Positions 13,801-36,197 of a stretch of 64,000 bases of DNA are shown one piece after another. The first letter of the stretch is position 1, and each line of letters opens with the position of its first letter. Below the pieces are notes generated by a model. It was given only the letters and a program-made list of their open reading frames with translations. It was not told where the DNA came from and did not search any database. Both the position numbers and the translations under genes were made by a program. The stretch is from positions 55,682,289 through 55,746,288 of the forward strand of contig OU744731.1 of NCBI GenBank assembly GCA_916613615.1, given 5' to 3'. The DNA is from Steromphala cineraria (Eukaryota > Mollusca > Gastropoda > Trochida > Trochidae).

Positions 13801-16800
13801 CAGGATCTGTTTGTAGTTCTTCTGGTCCACGTTCTGGGTCATAAAACATTTATAGAATAAATTTAGACAACACAAATAATATAGAAAAAATTTAAAGGTT
13901 AAAATGTGATAAATTTGATAAATATAGTAACACTCCCATGAATGGTAGATTGTCATGTTGATATCTTATTTTTCTCCATTGGCTTGGAGCTATTCATTGA
14001 TTAGTTTCATACAATAAAAGTAGAAAAGACAGAGCTATTCTCTATTTTCTATTTGCTCACCACGAATGTGTTAGTTCCGATGGCCCAAATGAATTTCAAT
14101 TGCAAAACAAATAGTTACAATCCTTCTCTTTAGAGACCGTTAAGGACTAAGAGCTATCCTGCTCACCTCGAAGGTGTTAGTTCCGATGAGCATGCTCATC
14201 CAGCCCGGCATCCGGAAGTCTTCGTACTTGAGGGGAATCATCCGCTTCCTATGCTCACAGTAAAACACCTGTCATCGTAGACGGAGAAATAACGGAATTA
14301 CATCATTCACATAAAAGCTACAATCATATAAAGTCATTAGATATAGAGATTATTACCTCGAGAAAGCTGCATATAAGTCTGATGAAGAGTGAAATGACCC
14401 CCCTAAAAACTCGAAACTTGAACCATTAATACAAACAGCTTATTTATTCCATTGTATTCAATTGTTATTGTTGACCATCTCTAATTGTTGCAGATTTCGA
14501 TGGAGATGCTAATTTTAATTCCTTCAAAGATAATGAATTTTTAAAAATTATCTATTGAAGCTTATCATGTTGTTTCTGTATTCGTATTGACTGTACCTAC
14601 AGCTCATCTATTCCATTATATTTCAGCTACACACCTGTTGACGACATGTCCTTGACATTGCAAATGAACGAGACACAACCACAATGACAACAGTGGCTCT
14701 GTCTGCGTAGTCCTGGAATGTCTGGTTGCTAGGAGACAAGTTACTGGGCAGTCCATTGTACGGGTCAGCAAGATCTAGACATGAAGAAATACATCGATAT
14801 AAAATTGATACAAAATAAGGATTTGAAACACATGAATAAACAATAATTGAAAACATTGTATAGATCTAAATGTAACAAAGTGGTCAATATTTAAAGGATG
14901 CTAAGACACTGTCTTATCGACTTTCAAAGCAGCAACCATATAGTTCTAATTTTCAAATATTCTGGTTCCCCTATAAACACCTGGAAAGATTGAATACAAT
15001 GTACCCGGTACATTCAATGAATCAGCCCAGGACACAACACATGGTCAAACATTTTTTTTGGTAGCTACGGATAGATTTGAATTCTGTATTTTGATAAGTG
15101 GGGCCAATATAGTCAAGTATTCTGGTTTCCCTTGGAACATCTGAAACAGTGACAGCGACAAAACCACAGATAAAATCTTTTTGGTTGCTCTAGCAGGATT
15201 TGAAAACTCAGGCTTTCGGCATGTGAATATTTAATAACCATCTTTCAATAATTTTGTAACTGAGGCTTTTGGTATGTGCGGCGAATATGATGAAAACCAC
15301 ACCACTGTGCTATCTAGGATTTATTTAAAGACAGAAAGCTCCTGACTAACCTTGACTGAGCGGCATGGTGTCGCTCTCCTCCACATCTCTCTCCATGCTG
15401 GAGGAGCACCAGACAGAGAACCCCTCCCCCTCCAGTAGCTCGCACAGATCCTCCCCCTGGGGAATACATCACTCAATTCTATATAATCCAATAATTCAAT
15501 ACAATTAAATTCTGATGAAGGTCCTCTAATGGTCAACACTGTGAAGTTTAATGACTCTGCGACAGGTCTCAGGTTAACTATAACATGTTCTATTATTAAT
15601 TCCACGTTCTTGACTTACAGGAGCACCAGACAGAGAACCCCTCCCCCTCCAGTAGCTCGCACAAGTCCTCCCCCTGCGGAATATATTATTTAGTTAAGTC
15701 AACTCTGATGCAAGACCTCTAATGGTCCAAACATGTAAGTCTAAAAAGTGTGTGAAACAAGCCTGAAAAGTAACCAACCAAAAAGTAATATTTTTTTACA
15801 TTTCAGGATTGAAGAAAAGCCTCACCATATTACCAAGGAAATTACCGGGGAGGTAACAGGTCTTATTTCTTACACTAAGCTTATGAATAAATCTTGGCGG
15901 CATAACATCTCGCTGTTTGTGGTTCATTTGTTCCCATTTCCTCATTCTACTACTTCATGCATGCTTCTTAACCCATCTTCTGGACCTAAAAAGATTGGAC
16001 CTTCTCACTTGAGTTCCAAAGGGTCCATCCGAGACAAGGAAGTGTGTTTTCACAAGGCTGCCTGACAGGACGCACTCAAGCCATGACCAATCAAGCCACA
16101 GATATAAAAGTTCTATAATTAATATGTGGCTTCTCTAAGTGTGTGCTTTTGTAGGTTGTCTGATAAAAAATACTTCAGCCGGTAGTCGAAACAAACTAGC
16201 TCAAGGAACCAAAGGTCTACATTTGTTGATCATGTGATTCATCATAACGCGATTCAAAAAGAGTATACTCACGAAGGCTGCCTGACAGGGATGTACACAG
16301 AGCACCACCAGGGGGCGCTCATTGTTGACCGATTCATCAACACTTATCATCCCCTCCGGCAACTTGCCCGCAAACGTCTTCATCAGTGTTTTCTATAAGC
16401 AAAAATAACAAAATGAACACTACATAGCTTACATGATATGTAAGGATATCCTAATTACATGATTATTCTCAAATAAGCAAAAGTAGGATTTATTATTCGA
16501 TACATTTTTCATTAAATCATTGTTCATGCAGATTTCTGTTGGGGAGATCGATTAAATTCAACTTCAATATAATTAATGACAGTTATCTGTAACTCTGTAA
16601 CCCTTTTTGAACAGTAAGAAACAGAAAGAAGTTTATTTCTATCCAATCTAATATTCTAGTTTACGCACCCTGCGTGAGAGTGACGGAACCCTGTTCATGA
16701 CGTCCTGTTTAAGCTGTTTGAGACGTCCCCCGATCTCCTCCGCAGCCTTCTTGATGTATCCCACGTCCCAGATCTGGATGTCTGTAGCGGCCGAACCCTT

Positions 16801-19800
16801 CCCCTGCGCTAGCTCTGTCACACAACAACAATAAAAGTAACATCAAGAGAGCTAATGTCCACACTTATATGAGCTCAATGGGCTCAAATGAATAGGCATA
16901 TAAATTGACAGTCTATGTGCAGAGAAACAGGAGGATTTTGACTCTTGACTTGAATGAGGAAGAGATTCACTGTGTCTGATTTCCAAAGGTAAAGAATTCT
17001 ATATGAGAAGGATCTTTTAAAATGACACCATGTGATAGCTTGGGACTTGGGAAAAACCTGATTCTGTAACAAGAGTAATCTTGATTGGATGTATTCTGTG
17101 AGGAGTTCATTAAGATACACTTAATAAGGATGTCTGCTGATATTATAGCCTAAACCATCCTTGTCAAACATATGTCATATTCAAAGCTGAAGTCAAAAGT
17201 TATTATATAAGAAGGACAATCATATCATAATTAATTGATGTCTATGGCTATAAAATCCCTATCCCTTGCCAGCTCTAAGAAGTATACAATTGTTTATCTA
17301 GGTCCAAACACAAGCACACAAGTCTGGTTTGGTACATGGCAAAGGCTGTTGCTACAAAAACACATTTGTATGTGTTGAATCTGTTGAAACAAGAAACAAG
17401 AAAAGTTACAAAGCAACAATTTATCTTCTAATGGTTGACTAAAGCGCTACTGTACCTGTCTGTATCTGTGCCGGGGTCTTCCATGAGATGTACTGGGTGG
17501 TAGCAAACTGAATAGCAAGACAGCGGGGCGGCCATGTGTCCAGGAAATTGATTGGGAGAATATACTTCCCTAGAACATCGGCTAACTTCACCTGCAAACC
17601 ATTTTTTTTTTCTACATGCTGAACTAGTGAATTCTAAAGAAAATGAAACGTGAAACAAGAGATAAACTGACCTCCCTGTTTGTCCACTGAGTCTCTCCAT
17701 AGCGCGGCGTGACGAGAGGGACGAAGATCTCGCAGTTACTGACGGCGTCGTTTAGAGAGTCCTGCCAGTCTACTCCACTCTTGATCTCGTGGACGTCCTG
17801 GTGGAATTGGACAAATTAGTTTGATAACATATCAAGATCTGGATATCTTTCAAACTTAAAATCGCTATTATATTTTTACAGTTTTCAACTTAATATTGCA
17901 AGCCAATCATTTAATTTGTCATAAAGTTTTTAGCCATTTTGGATCTCTGAAGCTAAAAATTGAAGACACCAATGGTCTTAAAGTTTTAGTTATTAAGTCG
18001 GTCTTATTATCTTTGTTGGTAGAACACATATTAAACCATTATCAGTTGAACATTTCTCAATCTCACTAGATAGACACTAAATCCAAGGAAAGACAACTCT
18101 TCCTTGAGTTTGAGAGCGTGATCAGCGGCCTCAGCCCTAACGTAGCTGATGAGAAGTTGTTTGGACGGAGTTGTCGTGTCAGCTGCCTCGCTCACGTCAA
18201 TACTCGACCTCTCGCTGTCCTTTGTTGTTCGGAATGACAATGCTCGTAAACTGGAAGTTTTAAATGGACATTGTAAGGAATTATTTATTTCATATCCATG
18301 TTACTTTCACTTTTCAGCATGACCAATCGATATGGACAAATGAAAAATTGTAGGTTGATTTTAAGTACTTTTGGGAAAAATCATGCCAATGCAAACCTAC
18401 CTCTAACTCCTATGCTAACTGCAGATCCACTAGCATCCAATCATCCTTTTATAGCCCAAGAATAGCTTGTATTGCAACAAATACCTTTCAATATTAGTCA
18501 GCCCTAATGATCAAATTGAAAGAAGGACATATGAAACACAAAATTGATGGAGGTAACTCAAAAGTATTTTGGATTAAGATTTCATGACTTAAACTTCTTT
18601 TGTGGGTAGAGAATGGGAAAATGCAAAATAGGCATTTGAAAGAAGTCACCTCTTAACTTTCTTGCGAGGCGGTTCCATGTCAAGAGAGATTCTGGTGCCG
18701 TTCTGTGAGTCCTGATATAGAACATCGGCACATACCACAACACACTCTTCTGAGAGGATGTCCAGCACTGACCAATCAGATTCCAGCTGTCTCCCCACTG
18801 GCCAATCATTGGCGTCCATGAACACATAGGTGTTGGATATACCGAAGAAGAAGGATAACTGTAATGAATTTGATTGGTTGAAATGGAAAGGTGCTACTGT
18901 GACATAGGTGACAAAAGATTCAAGTGTTTAAGCAGGGTTTTACATAGTCAATAAAAACTGAGAGTGCTGAGAGCATGTATTTTGGGGCAGTCTAAGTAAA
19001 CCTAGCCTCAATATTATCCGTTTCACTTCTATACTAAGTCTAGAAAGGCCTAATAGAGGGTCGCGTCAGCCGACCTTTCTGCGACCTATGACCCTCCAAC
19101 GTTATACGTGCGAAGGCACACTATTGCGGCTTGGTAAGATGAGTTCTGATTGGTCAATTCGAAACGTTGGCTGACGCGACTCTCTACTAAGCCTTTCTAG
19201 ACTCAGTATAGGAATGAAACGGATGATATTGAGGCTAGGTTTACTTAGACTGTATTTTGGGGAATCCTTTTCCTATTTCAAGATCTCCAACAAATTATGT
19301 ATGTTGCATTTTTGATAGTTGATAAAGATTAGCCTTTAATATGGGATGGTTATTGTTTGATGTTTAAAGACCATCTTGACATGAAAATACTAATGAAATG
19401 TGGTTTACATTAAGAGATTGGATATTTGTATAAGAATAATAAGGAGGCACAGGGGACCCACATGATTATTTTTTGGGGGTCCTGATGACATTTTCTTAAT
19501 ACTCAAGAAAGTTGACTCCTGTAAAACCCTGGCTTAAGATTCATAAATTAAGAAAGTTCCATGGATGGTTTATAATACATTTTACAATTTAGAATATGAG
19601 ACAAGAGTTGTTTTTTTCTCTAATTTCAAAATGTTGACTTTGAGACAGAAAGGGTCATCTTACCTCATGATTGATAATTTGCCGGAAATCTGTTAAACTT
19701 GTGTTGTAGTCAGCAAACACAAAACCTAGAGGCATCCCAGTCCTCGCCTTAATTCCAATCTTTGGTTTTTCTACAAAAAATTATTGGGATTTCAAAATCT

Positions 19801-22800
19801 CAAAACTTTTGAGTGTTTCTTATCAGGTTATTATTAGTTATTCATAAAAAATCAAGTTTTTAAAATTCTACAGCAATCCTATTCATCAATCTAAACTTTG
19901 TTGTTTGCCATTACAACAGACCTCAGATTAGGTCTTCCACGGGTACTTGAGTACACGACCCCGAGTCTGGTCCAGCTGGACTTGAGTTGTTTTTTCAGAC
20001 TTGAGGTCTCGAAAGGGGAGGTCAATGTAACTTATCCTATGAAGTTATTTTAAACTGTTTGTCTTTGACGTGGGAAGTTAGATATCAACATGACCATTAC
20101 AGGATATTGGTGTTAAGATATTCATTCTGAAATGTGTGGATAATATATAGCTGGGTCAAAAATTAAATGATCTCTTGGGTAAATGTAAGAATTTCGGTAC
20201 TAGTGTCTGAGTCGAGTCTGACCCCTCGAGTACTCTAGTCCAATATTTTGGACCCATGGAAGCCTTACCTAAGATCTGTAAACAAAACAGAAATCCTTAA
20301 CAATTAAGATTAAGCATAAACTTGCCGTAAACTCTTTTTATAAGGACCGCCCCATCTGGAGTCAGAACATGGCGTAGCTGGAGCAATCTCTCTTGTTCTA
20401 CCCTCACAGGCCATCTGTAAACAAAACAGGATTGGACTTTCTTGTAGGAAATTCTCTTTGGCAAACAAATACCTTAAAATATACAGGGCTGCAGATAACT
20501 TTTTGAGTGAAGTTGTACATACACCTGGAATTTTTTTTGGAGGTGTACTCAAGAGTTTGGAAGTGTACTGACATAGCTTTAACAAGTTGTTGCATTTTAA
20601 TAAATTAAAAGAGTTTGTCGCATGATGTGTTTCCATTTGTGATCTTTAATGAATCAAATTATATATATCACTCTAATGAAAGTCCATGAACATGATACGC
20701 ACCGAAATAAAGCAGCAGACGTACACTGGTATTTATGTGCGTACATGATACGCATGACATTTTATTTTCGGTGGTACTTGGTCGATTTTAAGGCGTACGT
20801 TACGTGTGTGTGTAGAATATATTAGATAAGACTGTAGATCAGATGGGAAAAGACTGCAGAAGAGTTGATAAAGACTGCAGAATAGTTGATAAAGACTGCA
20901 GAATAGTTGATAAAGATTGCAGAACAGTTGATAAAAACTAAAGGACAGTTGATAAAGACTAAAGAACAGTTGATAAAGACTAAAGAATAGTTGATAAAGT
21001 CTATAGAACAGGTGATAGAGACTAAAGAACAGTTGATAAAAACTAAAGGACAGTTGATAAAGACTAAAGAACAGTTGATAAAGACTAAAGGACAGTTGAT
21101 AAAGACTGCAGAATAGTTGATAAAGATTGCAGAACAGTTGATAAAAACTAAAGGACAGTTGATAAAGACTAAAGAACAGTTGATAAAGACTAAAGAATAG
21201 TTGATAAAGTCTATAGAACAGGTGATAGAGACTAAAGGACAGTTGATAAAGACTAAAGAACAGTTGATAAAGACTAAAGAACAGTTGATAAATACTAAAG
21301 GACAGTTGATAAAGACTAAAGAACAGTTGATAAAGACTAAAGAACAGTTGATAAAGACTAAAGAACGGTTGATAAAGACTAAAGAAAAGTTGATAAAGAC
21401 TAAGGAACAGTTGATAAAGACTTACCCGGTAATAAAAGATGATAGAAGACTGTAGAGCACTTGATAGAGACTGAGAAAAGATGTGAAGATCAGTAAAGAA
21501 TAAACATGTACTCACTTTTGTGAAGTGAGGAAAAGATAATTTGTTGGCACACATCTTATCTGCAGGGATATATATCTTCTGACATCCTGGAGAGATTCAA
21601 ACTTTGAAGATTGCCTTACTAGAAAGCATCCAAGTGCTGTGCCATTTTGAGTTGAACTAGACACGAGCGTCAGACCAACAAGCAATTTGTCTTCAGCGTC
21701 ATCAGAGACTAAGGGGAAAGTAAGAAGGTGAACATATAACTCCTATACAATTGATAAATAACTCTCAGCAGATTTCATCATTAATAAATGTCACATTATT
21801 TTGAAAAATAATGACCTTTAATTTCTTGCTAAAATGCATGTCATATGATAATTGTATATTTAGGAATCCATTGGCTAAGCCATACATGACATTATGATCA
21901 TGAATGGATGATAATTCTGAGTTTAATTCTTTACAATATTGAAATACATATACAGCCGTGTCGAGTAAAATATGCATCATTCGGAAAAGATGTGCACTCA
22001 CACAAAAAGAAACCTAAATTTGCAAATTTACTGTTAGTTTGTAATATTTTGATGTCTTTAAATCTTTTTGAAATTTTGAAGATATTAAAAAGTTTAAAAG
22101 TTTTTAAATGCTTTATAGGAGTAAGATGTTGAAAAACGGCACATAACAGTGACAAGCTAGAACAAACTGATTTAATTTTCAAGCCAATTTATCGTCATCA
22201 AATATTTTCTGTTCTCACATTAAAAATGTCAATGGAAACCCAAACCTTGATCCTTCCCTGAACTTCAGATAACAGTTTTTAAATCTATAAATATTATAAA
22301 ATTGAAAATGTTACGTGTATTCAAAACCTGCCTGCATATCTTTAGCCTACACTTCCTGACCTTCGCAAAATAAGGTGTAATCATTTGAAAACGTTGACTG
22401 CCTTCCACAAACGAAATTTACAAAATTTATTCTACATCTACAATCAAATAAACCCTAAACTTTCACACTGACATAGGGTCTTCACATATCTTGTATTTTA
22501 GTGAGGGAGTGAGTTATTGTTTTACCCCGCTACGGCAATATTTCAGCCATTAGCAGCGTTCTTGTATCTTAACTGGCATGACTGATCATTTATCTCTCAT
22601 GTGCGTATCTTTACCCGTCAGCACTGTATACAAAGACATTTTTCTTTTTATGTGACAAACACACATTTCCTAAATATAAAAAGTAGATACAAATTTTTAA
22701 AACATATTTGAATATGTTTGTGTAGTTTCTTTTATATGAATTTCATGGAAAGTTTTGTCGGAAATTTAATTGTCAAATGTTAAGACTCATCATTTGCACT

Positions 22801-23047
22801 GTCATATTTTAGATCACATTTCTCAAGATAAATTCGTAAGTCAATCCAGTTTCCTGTTTTCCAACTTTATCACTTATGGTTTCCATATTTTCGAAATTTA
22901 TTTAGAATTCACAAATTCATAACAATCACACATATAATATTCATCTAAATCATCTGAAAGCATGAGTATCTCAACATGACACACTGACATGTTGGTAAAA
23001 TAAGCACTGCACGCATAACTTTCAACTTTCCCACCTTCGCCTGCCAT
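10874..23047 (-). CDS. Two alpha/beta modules, two TIR domains and a SLOG domain in one protein
   Basis: Nineteen exons, in coding order: 23035-23047, 21516-21708, 20326-20414, 19664-19770, 18650-18858, 18067-18250, 17672-17797, 17456-17591, 16669-16814, 16273-16392, 15351-15456, 14635-14774, 14167-14268, 13717-13833, 13377-13471, 12690-12849, 12150-12291, 11279-11400, 10874-11131. They give 854 aa, with phases consistent throughout. Residues 5-200 hold two related modules sharing a '(N)YLFL..Q.WPV' / 'NTYVFM..NDWPV' core. TIR1 spans about 234-348 ('QLLISYV', 'CEIFVPLVTPRYG'). TIR2 spans about 427-556 ('RPLVVLCVHP', 'TVVIVVVSRSFA'). The SLOG-like domain spans about 605-770 ('CVYISGGTKFY', 'VATGGFYGTGETV', 'REREIIVARCFEICILIEGG', 'GPGAAHEAD'). 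The tail (770-854) is Ser/Pro-rich. In both TIRs the usual catalytic Glu position appears to be Gln (Q277, Q497). No signal peptide or membrane segment is seen, so it is probably cytosolic. Intron 3 uses a GC donor. The 13-base first exon is the least certain part. Confidence 0.85.
11715..11775. repeat. Short dispersed repeat ('gtgagtgagttattg' family)
   Basis: This motif of about 55 bp contains 'caatatttcagccattagcag'-type sequence and recurs near 22499-22562 and 54234-54290, and inverted near 28720-28790. A shorter piece lies at about 35760-35795. It is probably a fragment of a common molluscan SINE-like family. Here it lies in an intron. Confidence 0.7.
11995..12062 (+). repeat. tRNA-like SINE head
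   Basis: A B-box-like 'gggttcaaatcccgc' near 12038 follows an A-box-like stretch, but no clean cloverleaf can be drawn. It is best read as a tRNA-derived SINE remnant in an intron, not a tRNA gene. Confidence 0.4.
12340..12467. mobile_element. Degenerate palindromic MITE, copy 1
   Basis: Ends 'catcttcctac' and 'cgtaggaagat' are inverted, and the interior ('ttttctgtgctgctgtagtgcccc', 'gcaaggcataaaa' in pieces) matches the longer copies at 50951-51146 and 52638-52830. It sits in an intron of the TIR-SLOG gene. Confidence 0.75.
14058..14085 (-). pseudogene. Partial duplicate of a TIR2 exon end
   Basis: The 3' end of the exon at 14167-14268, with its splice donor, is repeated about 106 bp further on (plus-strand 'gctcaccacgaatgtg' against 'gctcacctcgaaggtg', then 'ttagttccgatg' in both). 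The copy covers only about 20 coding bases and has no acceptor, so it is unlikely to be an exon on its own. Confidence 0.75.
15604..15730 (-). pseudogene. Partial tandem duplicate of TIR2 exon 11
   Basis: Minus-strand 15676 down to about 15621 is a near-perfect copy of the first 57-58 bases of the exon at 15351-15456 (encoding 'GEDLCELLEGEGFSVWCS'), including an acceptor 'ttccgcag'. It then stops at a strong 'GTAAGT' donor. Similar intron sequence beyond the acceptor ('gacctctaatggtc') shows that about 220 bp was duplicated. Its length of 58 nt is not a multiple of three, so inclusion would shift the frame of the downstream exons. Confidence 0.8.
15748..16080 (+). other. Open intronic stretch, origin unknown
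   Basis: A 105-codon plus-strand open frame (15748-16065) lies in the intron between the exons at 15351-15456 and 16273-16392. I recognise no domain. Its end ('cacaaggctgcctgacagg', near 16050) copies the 3' edge of the next exon ('cacgaaggctgcctgacagg', near 16270). The stretch is therefore partly duplicated host sequence, perhaps carrying an old transposon piece. Confidence 0.35.
18933..19531. mobile_element. hAT-like non-autonomous element, interrupted
   Basis: Terminal inverted repeats are 'cagggttttac' and 'gtaaaaccctg'. The same family, in the other orientation and without the insertion, lies at 50611-50931. The Mutator-like MITE at 18988-19252 is inserted inside it. It lies in the intron between TIR-SLOG exons 4 and 5. 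Confidence 0.75.
18988..19252. mobile_element. Mutator-like MITE, copy 1
   Basis: This 265-bp element has long (about 80 bp) terminal inverted repeats beginning 'cagtctaagtaaacctagcc'. It is flanked by a perfect 10-bp target duplication 'tattttgggg' (18978-18987 and 19253-19262). Target duplications of 9-10 bp with long inverted repeats are typical of the Mutator superfamily. Other copies are at 29146-29397 and 38378-39368. Confidence 0.88.
19926..20271. mobile_element. hAT-like MITE with 'ttccacgggt' ends
   Basis: The approximate inverted ends 'aggtcttccacgggt' and 'acccatggaagccttacct' enclose about 345 bp, including the palindromic phrases 'cttgagtacac' and 'gagtactctag'. It is intronic, and no clear target duplication was seen. 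Confidence 0.5.
20850..21425. repeat. 21-bp minisatellite with 210-bp higher-order unit
   Basis: About 27 copies of a 21-bp unit (consensus 'agttgataaagactaaaga' plus two bases) fill the intron between exons 2 and 3 of the TIR-SLOG gene. A variant block of ten units recurs at 210-bp spacing (for example 20902 and 21112). Because 21 is a multiple of three, both strands carry long open frames. The minus-strand one reaches 273 codons of 'SLYQLFF' heptads, but it runs through exon 2 in the wrong frame and is not a gene. Confidence 0.9.
22499..22562. repeat. Short dispersed repeat, copy 2
   Basis: Second copy of the 'gtgagttattgttttac ... ttcagccattagcag' family, in the first intron of the TIR-SLOG gene. 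Confidence 0.7.
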
Positions 23048-24651
23048 TTTGATCAGGTCACATGATCACAATAAAAATATTTTTGTTATACGGCAGTTAC
23101 CTCCCTTATACATTAGCAATCCGTTCCTGAAAATGTTGAGATTATTCAGGTTTTAGTTCTCACTTTTGATGACGTAGAGCGCAGTTTACAATCTACAGTT
23201 CCTGAAACGATTTCGATTTCAAGAGAAAGTCGACAAGCATTTGGTAATATTTTCCCTAGCTTTACTTTTTTGGATAAATAACAATGCAAATGAAAGTCAC
23301 AGAGAAGAACATAAATTATATGGGGTTCATCCTCAACGAAGTACGTAATTCCATCTTTCTCAGTTTCTGGAAGAAGTAAAACACGATTTCTTAAAAAATA
23401 TCTTGTAAAATAACTTTCTGTGAATACAGATGTGAATTTTCTTATGGTTCAAGAATAATATGTGTCAGGGTGATAAAAGGCATTTTTTTTAATTGAAGAG
23501 ATAACATTTTCTTCTCATTCTTAATTTACTCTTGACACACACCGACACTGGAAGTATTGATAATTAAATCATCTCCTTCCAGCTGCATGAATATACACGG
23601 CTAATATACACATTTGTGTACTTTTTTTAGAATGTCAAATGTATTTTTATTTATTTATACTCAATCAATGGTCTTTTATGTGTGCAGAATTGTTATTACG
23701 CTATGCATTTACATGCACATATTTGTTATATGATTTACATTAAAACAAATTATTACCTACGAGGGCAGTCATAACGAGGTTAATATTTTTCATATGTTGC
23801 CCTAGGGCAAAATATCACTTTTCCATTGTGACGTCACGTTATAAACAATGCTTCAACGTCACACTTCAACTAATGTATACGTGCCGGCGGCGGCTAGTCC
23901 GCCTCTGCTGAGAAGTATGTTTTGTGTATTTTCTTTAATTTTGGGACTACGGTAATAAACAGAATATTATATTTGTGTCCATTACATACTATGTTTACGA
24001 CACTCGTGCCTAAATATCAGTATATCCCTTGCTCTCCTTCGGGAAATACTAATATTTAGCCACTCGTGTCGTAAACATAGTATGTCATGGATACTCGTAT
24101 AATATCCTCTATTAAGTACATCATCAGCCAAAATCAATTGTTTATTAAGATAAGTTTTAAAATGATGTTTGACATATTAGCATGAAAGATTGTCTTCAAC
24201 CTTGGAATTTCTTTGAGAGGCATTTTAGAAGCAGGTTTGATGAAGAAAAACAAGTTCTTATGGATAATCAGCTTCTTTGTTGCATGAAATGCGAGGTTTT
24301 GGTGTAGGTACTAACTTTTAATTGTAAAAACATCATATCATTTTATGTATAAATTCTCCTACATCAAATCACTTGTATCACTTGCTTGATAACGGTGTTA
24401 GTACCTTCACCGAAACGTCGCATTTCATGCAATAAAGAAGCTGATTATCCATAAGAACTTGTTCTTCTTAACCTTGGAATTGTTACTTCACCTACCTATT
24501 AGAATATGCACAAGTATGAATATATTGGTTCTACTTCAAGTAAATCTAAAGTATAATGCAGGTCTAACATTACCAAGGTTAATTTTAATCACCCAAACTC
24601 CACTTTAGCAAAGAACATGATAAAATAATGAAAACTTTCTTGTTTGAATAG
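23048..24651. promoter_or_regulatory. Shared upstream region of TIR-SLOG and R3HCC1 genes
   Basis: The minus-strand gene starts at 23047 and the plus-strand R3HCC1-like gene lies to the right, so this head-to-head interval probably carries both promoters. An ATG at 23284 opens 19 codons before a GAA|GTACGT donor and may be the first coding exon of the R3HCC1-like gene. Both sides of 24237-24475 carry an inverted repeat ending in 'gaagctgattatccataag', a Penelope-style terminal motif. Palindromic 'acactcgtg' / 'cactcgtgtcg' sequence occurs near 24000-24080. Confidence 0.4.
24237..24475. mobile_element. Inverted repeat fragments, Penelope-like
   Basis: 'aagttcttatggataatcagc' (near 24254) is the inverse of 'gctgattatccataagaactt' (near 24440). 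The right arm reads 'cttgataacggtg', a loop, then 'caccgaaacgtc' on the plus strand, a hammerhead-like fold. A related end lies at about 56530-56615, with its partner near 57155. Confidence 0.55.

Positions 24652-36197
<11,546 letters not shown>

Noticed and set aside
15748..16065. 105-codon plus-strand open frame
   Set aside because: It lies in an intron and contains a duplicated exon edge of the minus-strand gene. No domain was recognised.
20733..21554. 273-codon minus-strand open frame of 'SLYQLFF' repeats
   Set aside because: It is a by-product of the 21-bp minisatellite and runs through a real exon (21516-21708) in the wrong frame.
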